Assembly: GCF_000699445.3 (NCBI RefSeq)
Contig: NC_067201.1
Coordinates: 17,043,501-17,107,500, forward strand
Reading direction: 5' to 3'
DNA: 64,000 nucleotides
Origin: Schistosoma haematobium
Taxonomy: Eukaryota; Platyhelminthes; Trematoda; Strigeidida; Schistosomatidae
Part shown: positions 32,321-45,020 of the stretch, piece after piece
Position numbering within the stretch: position 1 is the first letter of the stretch
Layout of the letters: every line of letters starts with the position of its first letter
Position numbers and translations under genes: made by a program
Notes under the pieces: model-generated
Seen by the model: only the letters and a program-made list of their open reading frames with translations
Databases searched by the model: none
Told to the model about the DNA's origin: nothing

Positions 32321-33540
32321 CTGTCGATAAGACTAACTACAAGTTTTACATCGAAGAAGATTTCTTCTGAAGCCTAAGTAGAAGAATTTAATGATCATTC
32401 TAGGAATGTTACCAATGGACTGTTAGTACAGTTTAAAGTTACTGTTAATGAGGAATTTTTAAAATATATATTTATTATATATACTCATTAATTTATATTA
32501 TTAATGAAACATGTAGTGAGACCACAATGAAATCAAATTCGATCTTTGTCTTCTTCACTAGTGATGGAGAATTCTTTTTTCAAATTTATTATTACGAACT
32601 AAGTCTTCTGTATGTTGGGAAAAATAAGAAATGATAAGAATCGAATCAAATACGTTTACTCAATTCTGCTTGTTCAGATATTTAACATTAGGTTAGGAGC
32701 TAAGAGTTCGATTTTTATTACTACGGACGTCAGTAGTCTATGGAACAAACGTTAAGTTAGTTTTTCAACCGAACACAAATGAAAAGGCTTCTGGAAATAT
32801 GTATAATAAACAACGCTTTGTACGACACTGTTAGCTCTAAACTGTCAGTCAACATCAAATCCATTAAGAAATTTGTCAAATACTCTTGATACGGACTCAA
32901 TCCTAGCACTACTGGAAAATGTGGAGTCATTCACTATCGAACTATCCGGTATTTCATTTAAGATTTGCTTAGAAAATACCCTTTATATTCTTCCTATGAA
33001 CATGTTATCTCAGGTACAGTTAAGTACAACTGAAATTAACCAAACTTGGTCTGTTATCTAAGTTAGATTATCTAAGTAGGCTTTTGTTTGATTTTCAACG
33101 CCGTTTCAATACTCTATGAGTAGCCGCTTGTTTTGGAATTTCATTCATTAAGACAAACAATACAACGTATAAACGACAATGTATATTATAAATCGTACGT
33201 TTAGCACTACATTCATCCACACGAATACACTAAATAATGTTACATTTAAAATGAACCGTGACGTGATACGGTCTAATATACTACTTTTAAGAATTATGAA
33301 TTATAATTATCACATTTAATACTCCGACAAACGTAAGTAGACTTTAAAAGCCTAATCATATATCTAATGAGTATATGTAAGTGATCCTTCAGCATTATTA
33401 CATTCTCAATGAAATACTAACGTCGTTAGGTTTCCTGATTTTAAATGAAAATATGAAATTAATATCAAACACATGACATGAAAAATAACACTAATAGTCT
33501 GTAATGTTAAATTATTTTTATTGACTGACAAATATATTTA
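32321..33540. other. Intergenic, nothing recognised
   Basis: About 1.2 kb of AT-rich sequence. One 62-codon plus frame at 32873-33061 resembles nothing known and is no longer than chance frames elsewhere. Confidence 0.6.
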
Positions 33541-33542
33541 GT

Positions 33543-33650
33543 AATTGAGATCATGAGTCAGTTGAAGCTAGACCACCATGAAAAACCTAGGAGCACTGGA
33601 CGGCCGTTTCGTCCTATTGTGAGACTCCTCAACATTGCGCATCCACGACA
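33543..33650 (-). repeat. SINE fragment with near-intact hammerhead motif
   Basis: Minus strand: stem I arm GCAATG, core TTGAGGA (canonical CTGANGA, position 3 changed to T), stem II GTCTCACAATAGGAC, GAAACGGCC, GTC, then CAGTGC. The tRNA-like head is missing. The tail ends in GACTCATGATC, as in other copies. Confidence 0.75.
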
Positions 33651-33674
33651 AATATATGTTAACTACTCAAAAAT

Positions 33675-36600
33675 AAATAACTCCGCCTGAAGCTCTTCTA
33701 GAGTTACTGCCGGTTCCAAGCCCGGGTAAAGGAGGAGGGTTGGGCATGGGTTTGACGATCCCATCCCGTAGAAAAATAACTCGCAAAAAAAAGTCAACCA
33801 GAGAAAATAATTCAGACCATTTAAACTCTGCCCTGGGTGTTAGGTCTTCATTTAGAAGAGTTATGACGCCTCATGCTGAAAGCCGACAATGTGGAAGAAC
33901 GGTAAGACCAGTCAAATAGCAACGGAACTGACGAGATACGAATTGGCAGCACTGGGAATCAGCGAAACCCATTAGGCCCTAGATGGACAGCAAAGGCTAC
34001 ATACGGGAGAGATGCTGCTATACTCTGGTCACGAAAACGAAAATGCTCCACACACTCAGGGAGTTACTCTAATGCTGTACAAAGAAGCACGAAATTCACT
34101 TGTAGGATGGGAATCTCACAGATCCAGAATCATCAAAGTATCATTAAAAATAAAGAAGGAGGGGATCACAATGAATGTTATCCAATGTTATACACCCACC
34201 AATGATAGAAACCACAACAATAAATACAAATTCTATGAGAGGCTGCAACCAATCATAGAGAAGTTCCCAAGAAAGGACATCATCATTCTGATGCGAGATC
34301 TAAACGCCAAAGTCAGAATAAACAACACCGAATATGAAAAGATCATGGGACGATATGGATTGACTGGGAGAGAGAAACGAAAATGGGGAAAGATTTGCAA
34401 ATCTGTGTGCATTCAACAAATTGGTCATATGTGGCACAATATTTCCACATAAGCACATACAAAAAGCTACATGGATCTCACCGGACCACAATATACAGAA
34501 CCAGATAGATCATATCTGCATCAATAAAAAATTCCGAAGGACAACAGAAGACGTGAGAAACAAGAGAGAAGCTGACATAGCTTCAGATCACTACCTGATT
34601 GTGGTCACCAAGACAAAACTGAAACTAAAGAAGAACTGGAAAACTGGACAAACGGCATCACAGAGGTTCAATACAGCCTTCCTTCGAGATACTGTCAAAC
34701 TTAATGAATTCAAGATAGCTCTCAACAACAGGTTCCAAGCCTCACAAGATCTAATGAGTAAAGAAGAAACTACTATGGAGGACATTTGGAAAGGGATCAA
34801 AGAAGCATTAACTTGAACGTGTCAGGAGGTTCTGGGTCTCAACAAGCATCATTATAAGGAATACATCTCTATAGAAACACTGGACAAGATCAAAGGAAGG
34901 AAGAACAAGAAGACAGCAATTAACAACAGCCGAACACGAGCAGAGAAAGTCCAAACACAAGTTGAATACATAGAAGCAAACAAGCAAGTGAAGAAGAGCA
35001 TTAGATCTGACAAGCAGAAATATGTGCAAGGCTTAGCAACAACAGTGCAAAAATCTCCAAGAGGAGGAAATATTAAACGACCATATGACACAACGAAGAA
35101 ACTTTCGGGGAAATATAGTAAACCAGAGAGACCGGTCAAAGACAAGGAAGGCAGGCCAATCACTGAAATTCAACAACAGCGGAACAGATGGGTAGATTAT
35201 TTGGAGGAACTCCTGAATAGGCCGGCTCCAACGAATCCACCGGACATCGAAGCAGCACACACAGATCTTCCTATAGATGTCAATCCACCAACGACGGAAG
35301 AAATCAGGATGGCCATCAGACAAATCAAGAGCGGGAAAGCAGCAGGACCCGACAACATACCAGCTGAAGCACTGAAGTCAGACATCGAAGTAACTACAAA
35401 CATGCTTTAACTTCTATTCAAAAAGATTTGAGAGGAGGAACAGGTGCCGATGGACTGGAAAGAAGGGCACCTCGTCAAGATTCCAAAGAAAGGAGATCTG
35501 AGCAAATGTGAACACTACAGGGGCATTACACTACTGTCAATACCAGGGAAGGTCTTCAACAGAGTGTTGCTGAACCGGATGGAAGATGCAGTAGACGCCC
35601 AACTTCGAGATCAACAAGCTGGATTCCGTAAGGGTCGGTCATGCACAGACCAAATTGCAACACTACGGATCATCGTCAAACAATCAGTTGAGTGGAACTC
35701 GTCACTGTACATAAACTTCATTGAATACGAAAAGGGATTTGACAGTGTTGATAGGAGAACGTTATGGAAACTTCTTCGACACTACGGAGTTCCTGAGAAG
35801 ATTGTCAACATTATCCGGAACTCATACGACGGACTACAGTGCAAGGTCGTGCATGGAGGACAGCTGACAGATGCATTCCAAGTAAGGACCGGAGTCAGAC
35901 AAGGCTGTCTACTCTCTCCCTTCCTCTTTCTTCCGGTGGTCGACTGGATTATGAAGACCTCGACAACTGAGGGATAACACAGCATACAATGGACAGCTCA
36001 GAACCAATTAGACGATTTGGACTTCGCAGATAACCTGGCCCTCCTATCGCATACACATGAACAAATGCAGACAAAGACAGCCAGTGTAGCAGCAGTCTCT
36101 GCATCAGTAGGCCTCAGCATACACAAGGGGAAAATCAAGGTCCTCAAATTCAACACGGAGAACAGTAATCCAACCACTCTTGATGGCGAAACTCTGGAAG
36201 ATGTAGAATCCTTCACATACCTGGGAAGCATCATCGATGAACAAGGAGGTTCAGATGCAGACATAAAGGTGAGAATTGGCAAAGCAAGGGCCACATTCCT
36301 ACAATTGAAGAACACATGGAACTCAAAACAACTTTCAACCAATATCAAAGTGAGAATCTTCAATACCAACGTCAAGACAGTTCTACTGTACGGAGCTGAA
36401 ACTTGGACAACTACAACAACTACCATCAAGAAGGTACAAGTATTTATAGATGGTTGTCTACGCAAGATACTCAACATCCATTGGCCGGATACCATCAGCA
36501 ACAGCCTTTTGTGGGAGAGAACAAACCAGCTTCCAGCTGAAGAAGAAATTAGGAAAAGACGATGGAAATGGATAGGACATACATTACGCAAATCGTCAAA

Positions 36601-36765
36601 CTACGTCACGAGATAAGCCCTAACTTGGAATCCTGAAGGGAAGCGGAAAAGAGGAAGGTCAAAGAACAAATTACATAGGATAATAGAAGCAGATATGAAA
36701 AGGATGCATAACAACTGGAAAGGATTGTCCAGGACAGGGTTGAATGGAGAGTGCTGATATTTAAC
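33675..36765 (+). pseudogene. RTE-like retrotransposon copy 1, long, dead
   Basis: A nearly full-length non-LTR element resembling the schistosome RTE-clade families (SR2/Perere-3 type). A GC-richer 5' leader begins near 33680. The APE-type endonuclease follows: ISETH at about 33958, VIQCYTPTNDRN, DIIILMRDLNAKV, QIDHICINKKFR and SDHYLIV near 34588. Then a linker, then the RT: KAAGPDNIPAEAL, VKIPKKGDLSKCEHYRGI, QQAGFRKGRSCTDQIA, YEKGFDSVDR, GVRQGCLLSPFLF, and [12 protein letters not shown] at 36017. The canonical FADD box is FADN here. A post-RT region with [16 protein letters not shown] closes the protein. Stops at 34816, 35410, about 35432, 35977 and 36616 and a frameshift near 34375 disable it. 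It ends near 36765. Confidence 0.9.
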
Positions 36766-38560
36766 ATAAAATGTGAAATAATACTAATAATTTTCCCCAT
36801 ATTAAATCTCCAGTATGTCTACCTAACTATGGGTGAATTTTACACAAATTATTAAACAGTTCAACTGTATTTTTTTTGTCGATGAAACACACTACGTAGA
36901 AATGCGTTAGCTACTGTATAATTATGGCCTAATGTGTATTGTTGCTAGTACGTAATGTAGCACAAATATTATTATTACTATTATGATTAGTATTTTCATC
37001 AATATTATTATTGGTGGCGGTGGTAATAAGATCAAACTGTAGAATTGGAAAAGTACATCGGTCTGATAGGAAGGTCGATTTGTTTAATCACGATTCATAA
37101 TTTAATATATTCACCAAAACATTAAAATTATATATGTAATTCGCAATATAGATCTCCTTAACATTGTCGATCAGCTGGTTTTAGGACTCCATTTCACGTG
37201 TACCGTCTTTTTTTTACATCACTAGCTATTAGTCTAAATATGAAAATCTGTAATCATGTTAACCAATGAAATCAAACTATCGATTTTGTAACCCGAACTA
37301 CAAATTAATCCATTAACATAAACAATAATATTCGTGTATCGTCAATATGAAATATGTCATGTGTCATTTATTGTTCAATATAGTTATCAAGTTGAACAAA
37401 ATGTTTTAAACCGTTCTATAAAATTGAATTCAAGTTCCATTTGTGTCCCTTTCGGGTTATGTGTTTGGATAATGGTATTTGTACTGGTACCATTACCCTT
37501 ATCAATTATCAATTTATTTACTCTAGTTTGGTCAATATTGTTTGTGTGATAGCGGTATGTACACTATTTTGTTTGTTGTGATTCATATGAGTTTATCTTA
37601 GCTTTTGAACAGACTTCAATAGCTTGTGACTATTATGTCAACTTTACCATCTTAATAACTCTATTCTTTTCATAAAGTATAGTGACATTCGACAAATGTA
37701 CCTATTCTATTGGTATCCTTTTAATCCTATGCTTTTACGTCTAATGTTTGTCTGGACGTTCGTTAGCTAACCAATCCTTATCACCTTGCATACATCATTT
37801 CTTGTCAGTTTAGAGTTATGTTAACGCTCGTAACGAGTAGTATTTTGATTATGGACTTTTTCCTTTTTCCAACTAATTTCTCTTACTATCCGCTTGTATT
37901 AACGAATGTATGAAGTATATGCATACCAAAACACTCGTATTTTACATTATTATTATTATTATTATTATTATAGTAATAATAATAATGAGTATTATGGTTG
38001 TTACGTTATTCACTAACGCGATGAAGTCGATGGACGCATATGAAGAAAATTAACGAACTATATTTCACTAAACTCCATCGATATCAACTGAATTAAACTA
38101 AGGGCACTAAATATTTTTAATAATTGACACAGCTGATCATAAGTTGTAAGTAGCTAAATAAAAACCACATAATAAATGAATTAATGTTATTTCACTACAT
38201 TTATCCTTGCTTTTGTCAAATTTATAAAAGGGAAAATTGCCTGAAACTCTATGTTAAAATAAACTGCTGATTCTAAATGGAATATATTTGTGTAAATTTT
38301 ATTCAGACGAAGTGGTTTCAGCAGAATAATCGTCCACCAAAAACCCGTATTACATTGTCATTTCCTGCTGACAGTTTTTGTAATCTCTTATACCAAGAAT
38401 CCACTAATTTTGGGTAAACCTAGACTCAAAATCTCTAGTTTCCCTCAGTTTTATTTACTTAATCTACCTCTGTGCTTACAGTGGTATGTACGTTGAGAGA
38501 ATTCAGTGTCATCTCTGAGAGCATGCTACAGAATTTTTGAATGAACTATGGCCTGAGTAG
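36766..38560. other. Intergenic, (ATT)n tract only
   Basis: AT-rich spacer. An ATT trinucleotide run changing into its own complement, (AAT)n, lies at 37945-37987 and can form a hairpin. A 71-codon hydrophobic frame at 37334-37549 has no recognisable homology. Confidence 0.6.
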
Positions 38561-38564
38561 CTAG

Positions 38565-38720
38565 TCGTAATGTCTCAGAGTGTCTAGTTGAGTAGTATGG
38601 TTTCGAATCCACAGGGAGCACCAGTTCCCCCAAGATTGCAAGTGCTGGTGAACATCAAGTGACACTAAATGCAACCCTAAGTTTTCCTTCTAACCACCTC
38701 CAGCCACTTAACATCTCAAA
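38565..38720 (+). repeat. tRNA-like repeat of a second SINE family
   Basis: Contains a B-box-like GGTTTCGAATCC about 45 bases after an A-box-like start, followed by AGGGAGCACCAGTTCCCCCAA and GCAAGTGCTGGTGAAC. A related block with the same body recurs at about 49005-49150. No hammerhead core is present. Confidence 0.5.
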
Positions 38721-39154
38721 ATAGTACACACAATATCAAGTCACTTAGTGACCATATTGCAACATTATCAACAGAAATAAGTCAGAACGAAAGAACTAGA
38801 CAAGTATGATATTGTCCACCACTCAGTGACCAACTAAATCTACAATGGATTATCCAGATTGTTTATCAACTTTGTAAGAATACATATCATAAATACAGGT
38901 AGTGTGTCGGACCATAGTACATCTCTTCAATTGAAAAATTGGCTAAACAACGTCCAACTTCTGTGTTGGGTATGAGCATCAACTATTTGTTGTCACAATC
39001 CTAACTTACATATAATGAGATATTTATTTCAGAACCATATTTTATTTTGTTTTAGGATTGATGAATTATGGATAATACCGAATTCCAGGATAGGCGTCTC
39101 ATCCTGTCTCAAACTCGTCATCTGAATGTGCTTGCATTATAGTGTTGATGTTTA

Positions 39155-39400
39155 CCCCTGGACTCGAACTCAATACCTTCCACTTCAAACGCCAACTAGT
39201 TATCCACTAATCTACTGATCTCAGATAGTCACTATCAGTGGGATCCAGGTATGTTTTAAATAGAACGAAACTTATGTCCTATATTCCACTGGTAGCCAAG
39301 ATTCATCTCACCTATAAAATTTGTGGCTAACTAGCTATATTCATGTAATTTACACAGAATCTATATATACCAACTAAGACTGAGCAAAATTCATTCCTCA
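39155..39400 (+). repeat. Sm-alpha-like repeat with hammerhead remnant
   Basis: From 39236 the plus strand reads GTGGGATCCAGGTATG, then AGAACGAAAC, TTATGTCC, TATTCCACTGGTAGCCAAGA and ACCTATAAAATTTGTGGCTAA, matching the hammerhead region and body of the Sm-alpha family. The CTGANGA core and one stem II arm have been lost. Immediately upstream, on the opposite strand (39160-39235), is a tRNA-like block with B box GAGTTCGAGTCC and A box near TTAGTGGATAACTAG. Confidence 0.6.
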
Positions 39401-40180
39401 ATACTAAAATTAGGATCATTCAAACTATATTTTAATCCTGCCAACTACTGTTCAAAAAATCTCTATTATCTCAAATGTTCCGTTTTTTGTATACTAAAAA
39501 AATAAATGAAAATCCAATGATCAGTTTACATATATTTATCAAAACAATGAACTAAATATGAAAAATTTCTGTCCTCACCATAGTTATTTGTCCAAATGTA
39601 CTTATCATTAAAAAAATAATACACATACTCACATAAACAGATATAAAATACTTTACACACGCACATACACACACACACGCACGCACATACAAACTACCTC
39701 AGTTACACTAATTAGTAAAAACCATTGTAAATGATACCAAATGAATCAATAATGAAAGTGTTTTTTTTTCTATTCTGTAACAAGAAACCAACACTTAACA
39801 ATTAGTTAATTAACTGAATATGGTGACTGACCTCAATAATAAAAAAAAAGAAGAAAATATGAAAAATAAACTGGTTTAATATAAATTCTGTTAGTGATTG
39901 TATAAATTAATAATAAATGAATTTAATATTAATTAAGTAAATATTTAAATGAATCTGGCCATTATCATCATTTCATCAACATTAATAATGAACAAATAAG
40001 TTTAAATAAATTAGAATATGTAATTAACTGTAAACAATGACCTACATGATTGTACTTTGTACATTCTTGTGATCATTATTTCATTGTAAACATCTTTCTA
40101 GTATGGAAGAATTGAATAAAAATGGTTAGATTTCATAATAGTTATAACTGATCAGTAAAGACTAGCTACAATACTGAAAA
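39401..40180. other. Intergenic, (CA)n-type microsatellite
   Basis: Only AT-rich spacer with a short imperfect CA repeat around 39661-39690. Confidence 0.6.
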
Positions 40181-40189
40181 GATTAATGA

Positions 40190-40475
40190 TTCAGTAAGAT
40201 TCGAACATGAACTACTCAGTTTTAAACTGAGAGATGACAGTGTATTGAGTTATTCCAGTACTTTCAAGTTTTCCATGATGGTCTAGGTTTAATTGACTCA
40301 TGATGTCAACTATTAAAAATGACTATAATATCCATAAAACCTCTTCTCATACTATACCGAAACTGATTAACCCATAAAATTGGTCAATTACTGGAAGATA
40401 ATCATTCTCATGTTACTCATTAGTAGCATACCTAACTGTGATGTGGGTTCGAATCCTTCAGGGAGCTCAAATTTC
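40190..40475. repeat. SINE fragments
   Basis: Two pieces are visible. A degenerate stretch at 40190-40310 ends in the common SINE tail (CCATGATGGTCTAGG, GACTCATGAT). A tRNA-like B box (GGGTTCGAATCC) with an AGGGAGCTC continuation sits at about 40446-40475. Both are truncated. Confidence 0.45.
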
Positions 40476-41045
40476 AAATATCTCTTCTTATCGTATTATG
40501 AAGTATATCAAAACCTGGATTCTAGACTTCTTTTTGACTTCATTCAACTAGCTAATATCTAAACATATAGTGTACTAAGATTTTGATTCTTTTAGACTGG
40601 TGACAACATTACAACAAAATCGTTAGAACTTGGACAACGCTAATAGCTAGACAGACACCACACTATCTTTTTATCAGAGAACAATAAGTGTAACTCTTTA
40701 CTAGGAAGGACAGTAAACATATCTGATTCCTAATAAACATAGATTTTTTAGCTCTTCTATATTCATTAGGAGCACAGTGATTGATGAACTATGAGAACTA
40801 TCTTGATCAATTCTTTTTTGGAGGGGAATTACACAAAGTATCGTGGGAGATCATGGTCATTCAAAAGAAACGCCTTATTAACAACGTATTTATCACTACT
40901 AGCTAGTTATTCAAATGACTGTTTTATATGACTTTTATCTAAGGAGGTTCTTCCCCAGAATAATTTGAATAAGTCTACATAATGGACCTCAGACAATGGA
41001 TGAATGGTTGCGTAAGATCATGGATCGATTGGAGTTAGACATTAA

Positions 41046-41225
41046 CACCTTTGGATACTGGCTCAGTGGTCTAGAGGTTAGGCGTCCGCGCGAAGGTCCT
41101 GGGTTCGAGTCCCGTGTGTGGGATTGTGGATGCACACTGATGAGGAGTGCCATACTAGAACGAAACGGTCGTCAACTAGTGCTTCCAGGTTTTCAGTGGT
41201 GGTCTAGCTTAGACTGAACGGTAAA
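41046..41225 (+). repeat. tRNA-derived SINE, best-preserved pol III head
   Basis: An excellent tRNA-like 5' head: A box TGGCTCAGTGGT at 41059-41070 and B box GGTTCGAGTCC at 41102-41112. The hammerhead-like segment follows: CACACTG, ATGAGGA at the core position (canonical CTGANGA; C3 changed), a weakened stem II, GAACGAAAC, GGTCGTC, then an interrupted stem I arm ACTAGTGC. The head could still direct RNA polymerase III, but the ribozyme looks broken. Confidence 0.8.
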
Positions 41226-43145
41226 TTAAACTTTGAAAATACGTTAATATGATTTTTAAAAACTTTGTTATCGTATTTGTGTTGACAATTTTATTTTGAG
41301 AGTGGATGATGTTGAAATCAGGTTAGATTTTGTCTCAACTCATAAATTCAACTAATAAAGTATAAAGACAGTCAGTTTTCAGATAATTAAAGTAACCCAT
41401 TATATCACTGAATAAAGATATGAAGAATTCAGAGGAAATTTTCTTTTTGACGAAATCAATTTCCTACGTAGTGTGACCATCATCTTGTGTCTATGGAGTG
41501 GTTTATTTCATACTTAATATCATTAAACTCTACTGATCACGACTATTCAGTGTGACAAAATTTTTGTTCAATGATTATTCATTTGAAGCTAATCACTGAT
41601 AACAATCTACTTTCAAATTAAATAATCTTCACAAACTGTCTATCTTTAATAAACAAAGAGTAGTTAAATATGAATTTTATTTAGGAATAAATTCACCTTC
41701 TATAAACATGTAGTCATCGAAATAATGACACTATACATGTACGGTAGAGTTAGCATTGTGTCATTATGTTACAAATTCTATATAGCTTACTCTTGTGATC
41801 ATAGCTTTTTGGCATAGACATAATATTCCTTCACATGTATATATAAGAATTGATAAGCTTGGTGAGATAGACTGAATCACGTACATACGTTCAGGAACTG
41901 TAATATGATTATTGATATCTTGATGGATTATAATCGTTGGGATAATCAAGTCAAATATACTATTTTCATAGGAATCGCTAACTATTTGATTAAGTTATCT
42001 GGTTTTATTCAAATTCGCTAAGGCACATAAACTGAATAATCCAGAGATAGTAAAAAGAAAATGAAAAATAATTTTATGACTGAAATTTTACAGAAGTTCT
42101 GAATTTGCCTAATTTGCAATTTAAATAAGGTTAATGATATTTGTACTTTGTGTTTGTGATCATTGAGACTACAAGCACTCACTGAATAAAGCACGTAATT
42201 TAATCCTTTATTTGTTGACTTCATATTTTACATACTTTTCTGAAAATTTTGACTGGTATTTGATTGAATACTGTAAAATTTGACTGAGATCATTTACAAA
42301 GTTTTCAATGTTCAATAAGTATGTTGTATTCGGTATTTCTGGTCACTTTCTACTCATCCGGTAAGTGAGTGTTGCACATTGAGACGTAGTTTTCATTTTA
42401 AAAATTTCATTTCAAGTGTCTGAAGTTAACCTAAAATGTCTGTAATGAACATCTCAGTGCGGTGTAGCACTACGCTTCAGAAGCTCCAGATACAATATAC
42501 TTGTCGATCAGTAAAAAATCTCAGATAACCTGAGAATTACCTTTAATTTTCTTTAAATCTTTACATCATAACTTATTCAACACTTTTTCTATTTCACTGT
42601 TATCATTCTTCTCTCTAATGGTTAAGATATGGCGCACTATCTGCTCGACCAGTACTTAGTGTATTTTGATATACCCGGCAAACAGTTGAACAAACCAAAC
42701 ACTCTTAAGTATTTCTCATATTCATTTAGTTTATTGTGAATTGACTATCATAATATTTTGTTTCAGTTGTATTGTGAACGTTGCCTTAACTACCACTCTG
42801 GCTATTTATAAGTTCATTTCTGGTTTATATGAGCTGTCTTGTATTCATTAAATTTTTTTAACATTAAGCGCGGCAACTGTAGGTTAATTGATTATTATTA
42901 TTATTCTAGTTATACTTCCCTTAGCAGTATAGAATTATCAGTAACCATTAGAACACTCTTATTTATCTGTTAGTCGTTAATTGGAATACATATCGATCAC
43001 TGAAATTTGAGGTACCCATACTTCACTTTCATTTAGTTAAGTAACAACACATTGACTTGACATTATTTTAAATCTATTCTTTGTTTGATTAGAACAGAAA
43101 CTTTACATTTTTAAAAAAAGGTCGATTGTAACTTAACCATAAATA
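41226..43145. other. Intergenic, nothing recognised
   Basis: About 1.9 kb of AT-rich spacer. I see no repeat family or coding signal in it. Confidence 0.6.
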
Positions 43146-43149
43146 GTAG

Positions 43150-43235
43150 AATTCATAATTCGATTAAAGCTAGACCACCTTGGAAAACCTGGAAGCACTG
43201 GACGTCTATTTCATCATGAATTCAACTATTAAATT
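43150..43235 (-). repeat. SINE 3' fragment
   Basis: The minus strand carries CCAGTGCTTCCAGGTTTTCC and GGTGGTCTAGCTTTAATCG, the 3' part of the tRNA-derived SINE. Head and ribozyme core are missing. Confidence 0.65.
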
Positions 43236-43848
43236 ACTACAATCTCCACACAAAAAAAACCCTTTCTACTAAACCATAATAACAATCTTTAATAAATATA
43301 GAAAATTTTATTTTTATGAGTTTAATTAGACAAATAATGCCACTTTATTTTTTTCTGGCCTAACTTACAAAGTGTAGCTAGTTTAATAAATGCCTCAATG
43401 TATTTCTATAGAGAAATTAAGGTCAATTAGGCTTTTGATGTTGCACCGCTCTTGAAATAAATAATTCATTCTAACTATTTATTCATCAATTTTACTGAGT
43501 ATGTCTAGTCTATCTATTTTCACAGACAAGATTTTGAAAAAGGAAAAAAGCGTTAACTGGTCGTCTAACCCATATGATCAGATTATTTTGACTGTTTGTC
43601 AGTGACCTACTTTCAAAATAAACAACTATGAAACAAATTACTCAAAAATAAATTTGAAAAGAATGCTAACTGAAATTAAGAAACCGTGAATAATTTCTAT
43701 GGACCTTCATCCATTGAGGTATCTAGAACATTTTGCGCGTACATAATCGCCGCCTAGTCTATCGACTATTAGTAGCTTTCTATTTCATGTTGTTGACGTT
43801 AAGTGCGTTAATTTACGCTGATATAATATATCATGTCTTACATTGTTC

Positions 43849-43883
43849 GTGAGTGAGTGAGTGAGTGAGTGAGTGAGTGAGTG
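43849..43883. repeat. (GTGA)n microsatellite
   Basis: About eight uninterrupted GTGA/GAGT tetranucleotide units. Confidence 0.95.
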
Positions 43884-44914
43884 ATATTAATGTTTACCAT
43901 TTAAATATATAATCGGTAGGGAATAAAACAACTTTCTATTTCTCTATAGTTTGAGAACAGTTTGTTTCCATTCTCGTAAGCCAGTATCGAATTTCTGAAA
44001 ATCCTAGAAATCGAAAATTCATTTCTTTAGTTATCTCAGTTGCTTCTTTCAGTTATATAATTTTCTTATCTATCTAACATTATTATTTGACAGTGAATAA
44101 TCGTGATTTTGTTCCGTTCCACAGGAAAGACCGAAGGAATGCAATTTAACCGATGACGTCCCGGATTTATTGATGTAATCTCTTGATATCAAACTACACC
44201 TCGTTTGTACCTATTTCCTAGTTTTACTGTGTGATAAGATCCTGATAGGTATTTGAAACCATTCACACTGTGCTTTACTTTACAGAATACGATCGAAGAT
44301 GTGTCCTGTTAAACAACTGTCAAATGATCCATATGCATGATCCTTTTTGTTGATTTTAACTTCTCTATATGATTCTTTCATTTCTTTTTTAAGTAATTTT
44401 CCGTGTTTATGATAAATTTATAGTAAATTATAATCTTCATGCTAATCGACTATTCCATAACTACCTTAACTGAATGATAAATTAGGGCTCATTAATGACT
44501 CTACTGAAGATCGTCATATAGGTCTACTAACTCGGAATATATGAAACAACAGAAACCAAACAAATTATTATATCATATTATGTTAGCTGGAATATCTGCA
44601 TGCTTCAGAATGGATCATGTGGATTTCCACGTTTCTGGAAACACCTAGTTATGATCGACCGGCTGTTGAATGCATCATAGTATTTAAGAAGAATGAAAAA
44701 AACCCAAACACTAAATCGACACAGGGCATATCATAATTAAACAACGAACTGCCTTTCCTCAATGATGGATTGGGGTTACCCCGTTCAGGAAGTAGTCTGG
44801 TTGGTCAGAAATCTATTGTTACTTTTCCACCATAATTTATTCGTTCCCTATATCCATTACGGTAGACTTTTTCCATATTATCGGTGAATTCTATTTTTGA
44901 CACATCTTTTAGTG

Positions 44915-45020
44915 GTTGCGCACTGCAGAGGAGTCCCATACTAGAAGGAAACGGCCGTCCAGTGCTTACAGGTTTTCAATGGTGGTCTAACATTGATCCA
45001 TTTATGATCTCAATCAAAAC
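44915..45020 (+). repeat. SINE fragment, single core change in hammerhead
   Basis: Plus strand: stem I arm GCACTG, core CAGAGGA (canonical CTGANGA, position 4 changed to A), GTCCCATACTAGAAG, GAAACGGCC, GTC, CAGTGC, then the common tail. Stem I and the 3' core are intact; the U4 change should block catalysis. Confidence 0.72.

Noticed and set aside
37334..37549. Hydrophobic 71-codon frame, considered as a small membrane protein
   Set aside because: AT-rich DNA readily gives Leu/Ile/Val-rich chance frames. No conserved motif or gene context supports it.
41046..41115. Genuine tRNA gene
   Set aside because: A and B boxes are good, but the sequence does not close into a full cloverleaf with an acceptor stem, and it continues into the repeated SINE body found elsewhere.
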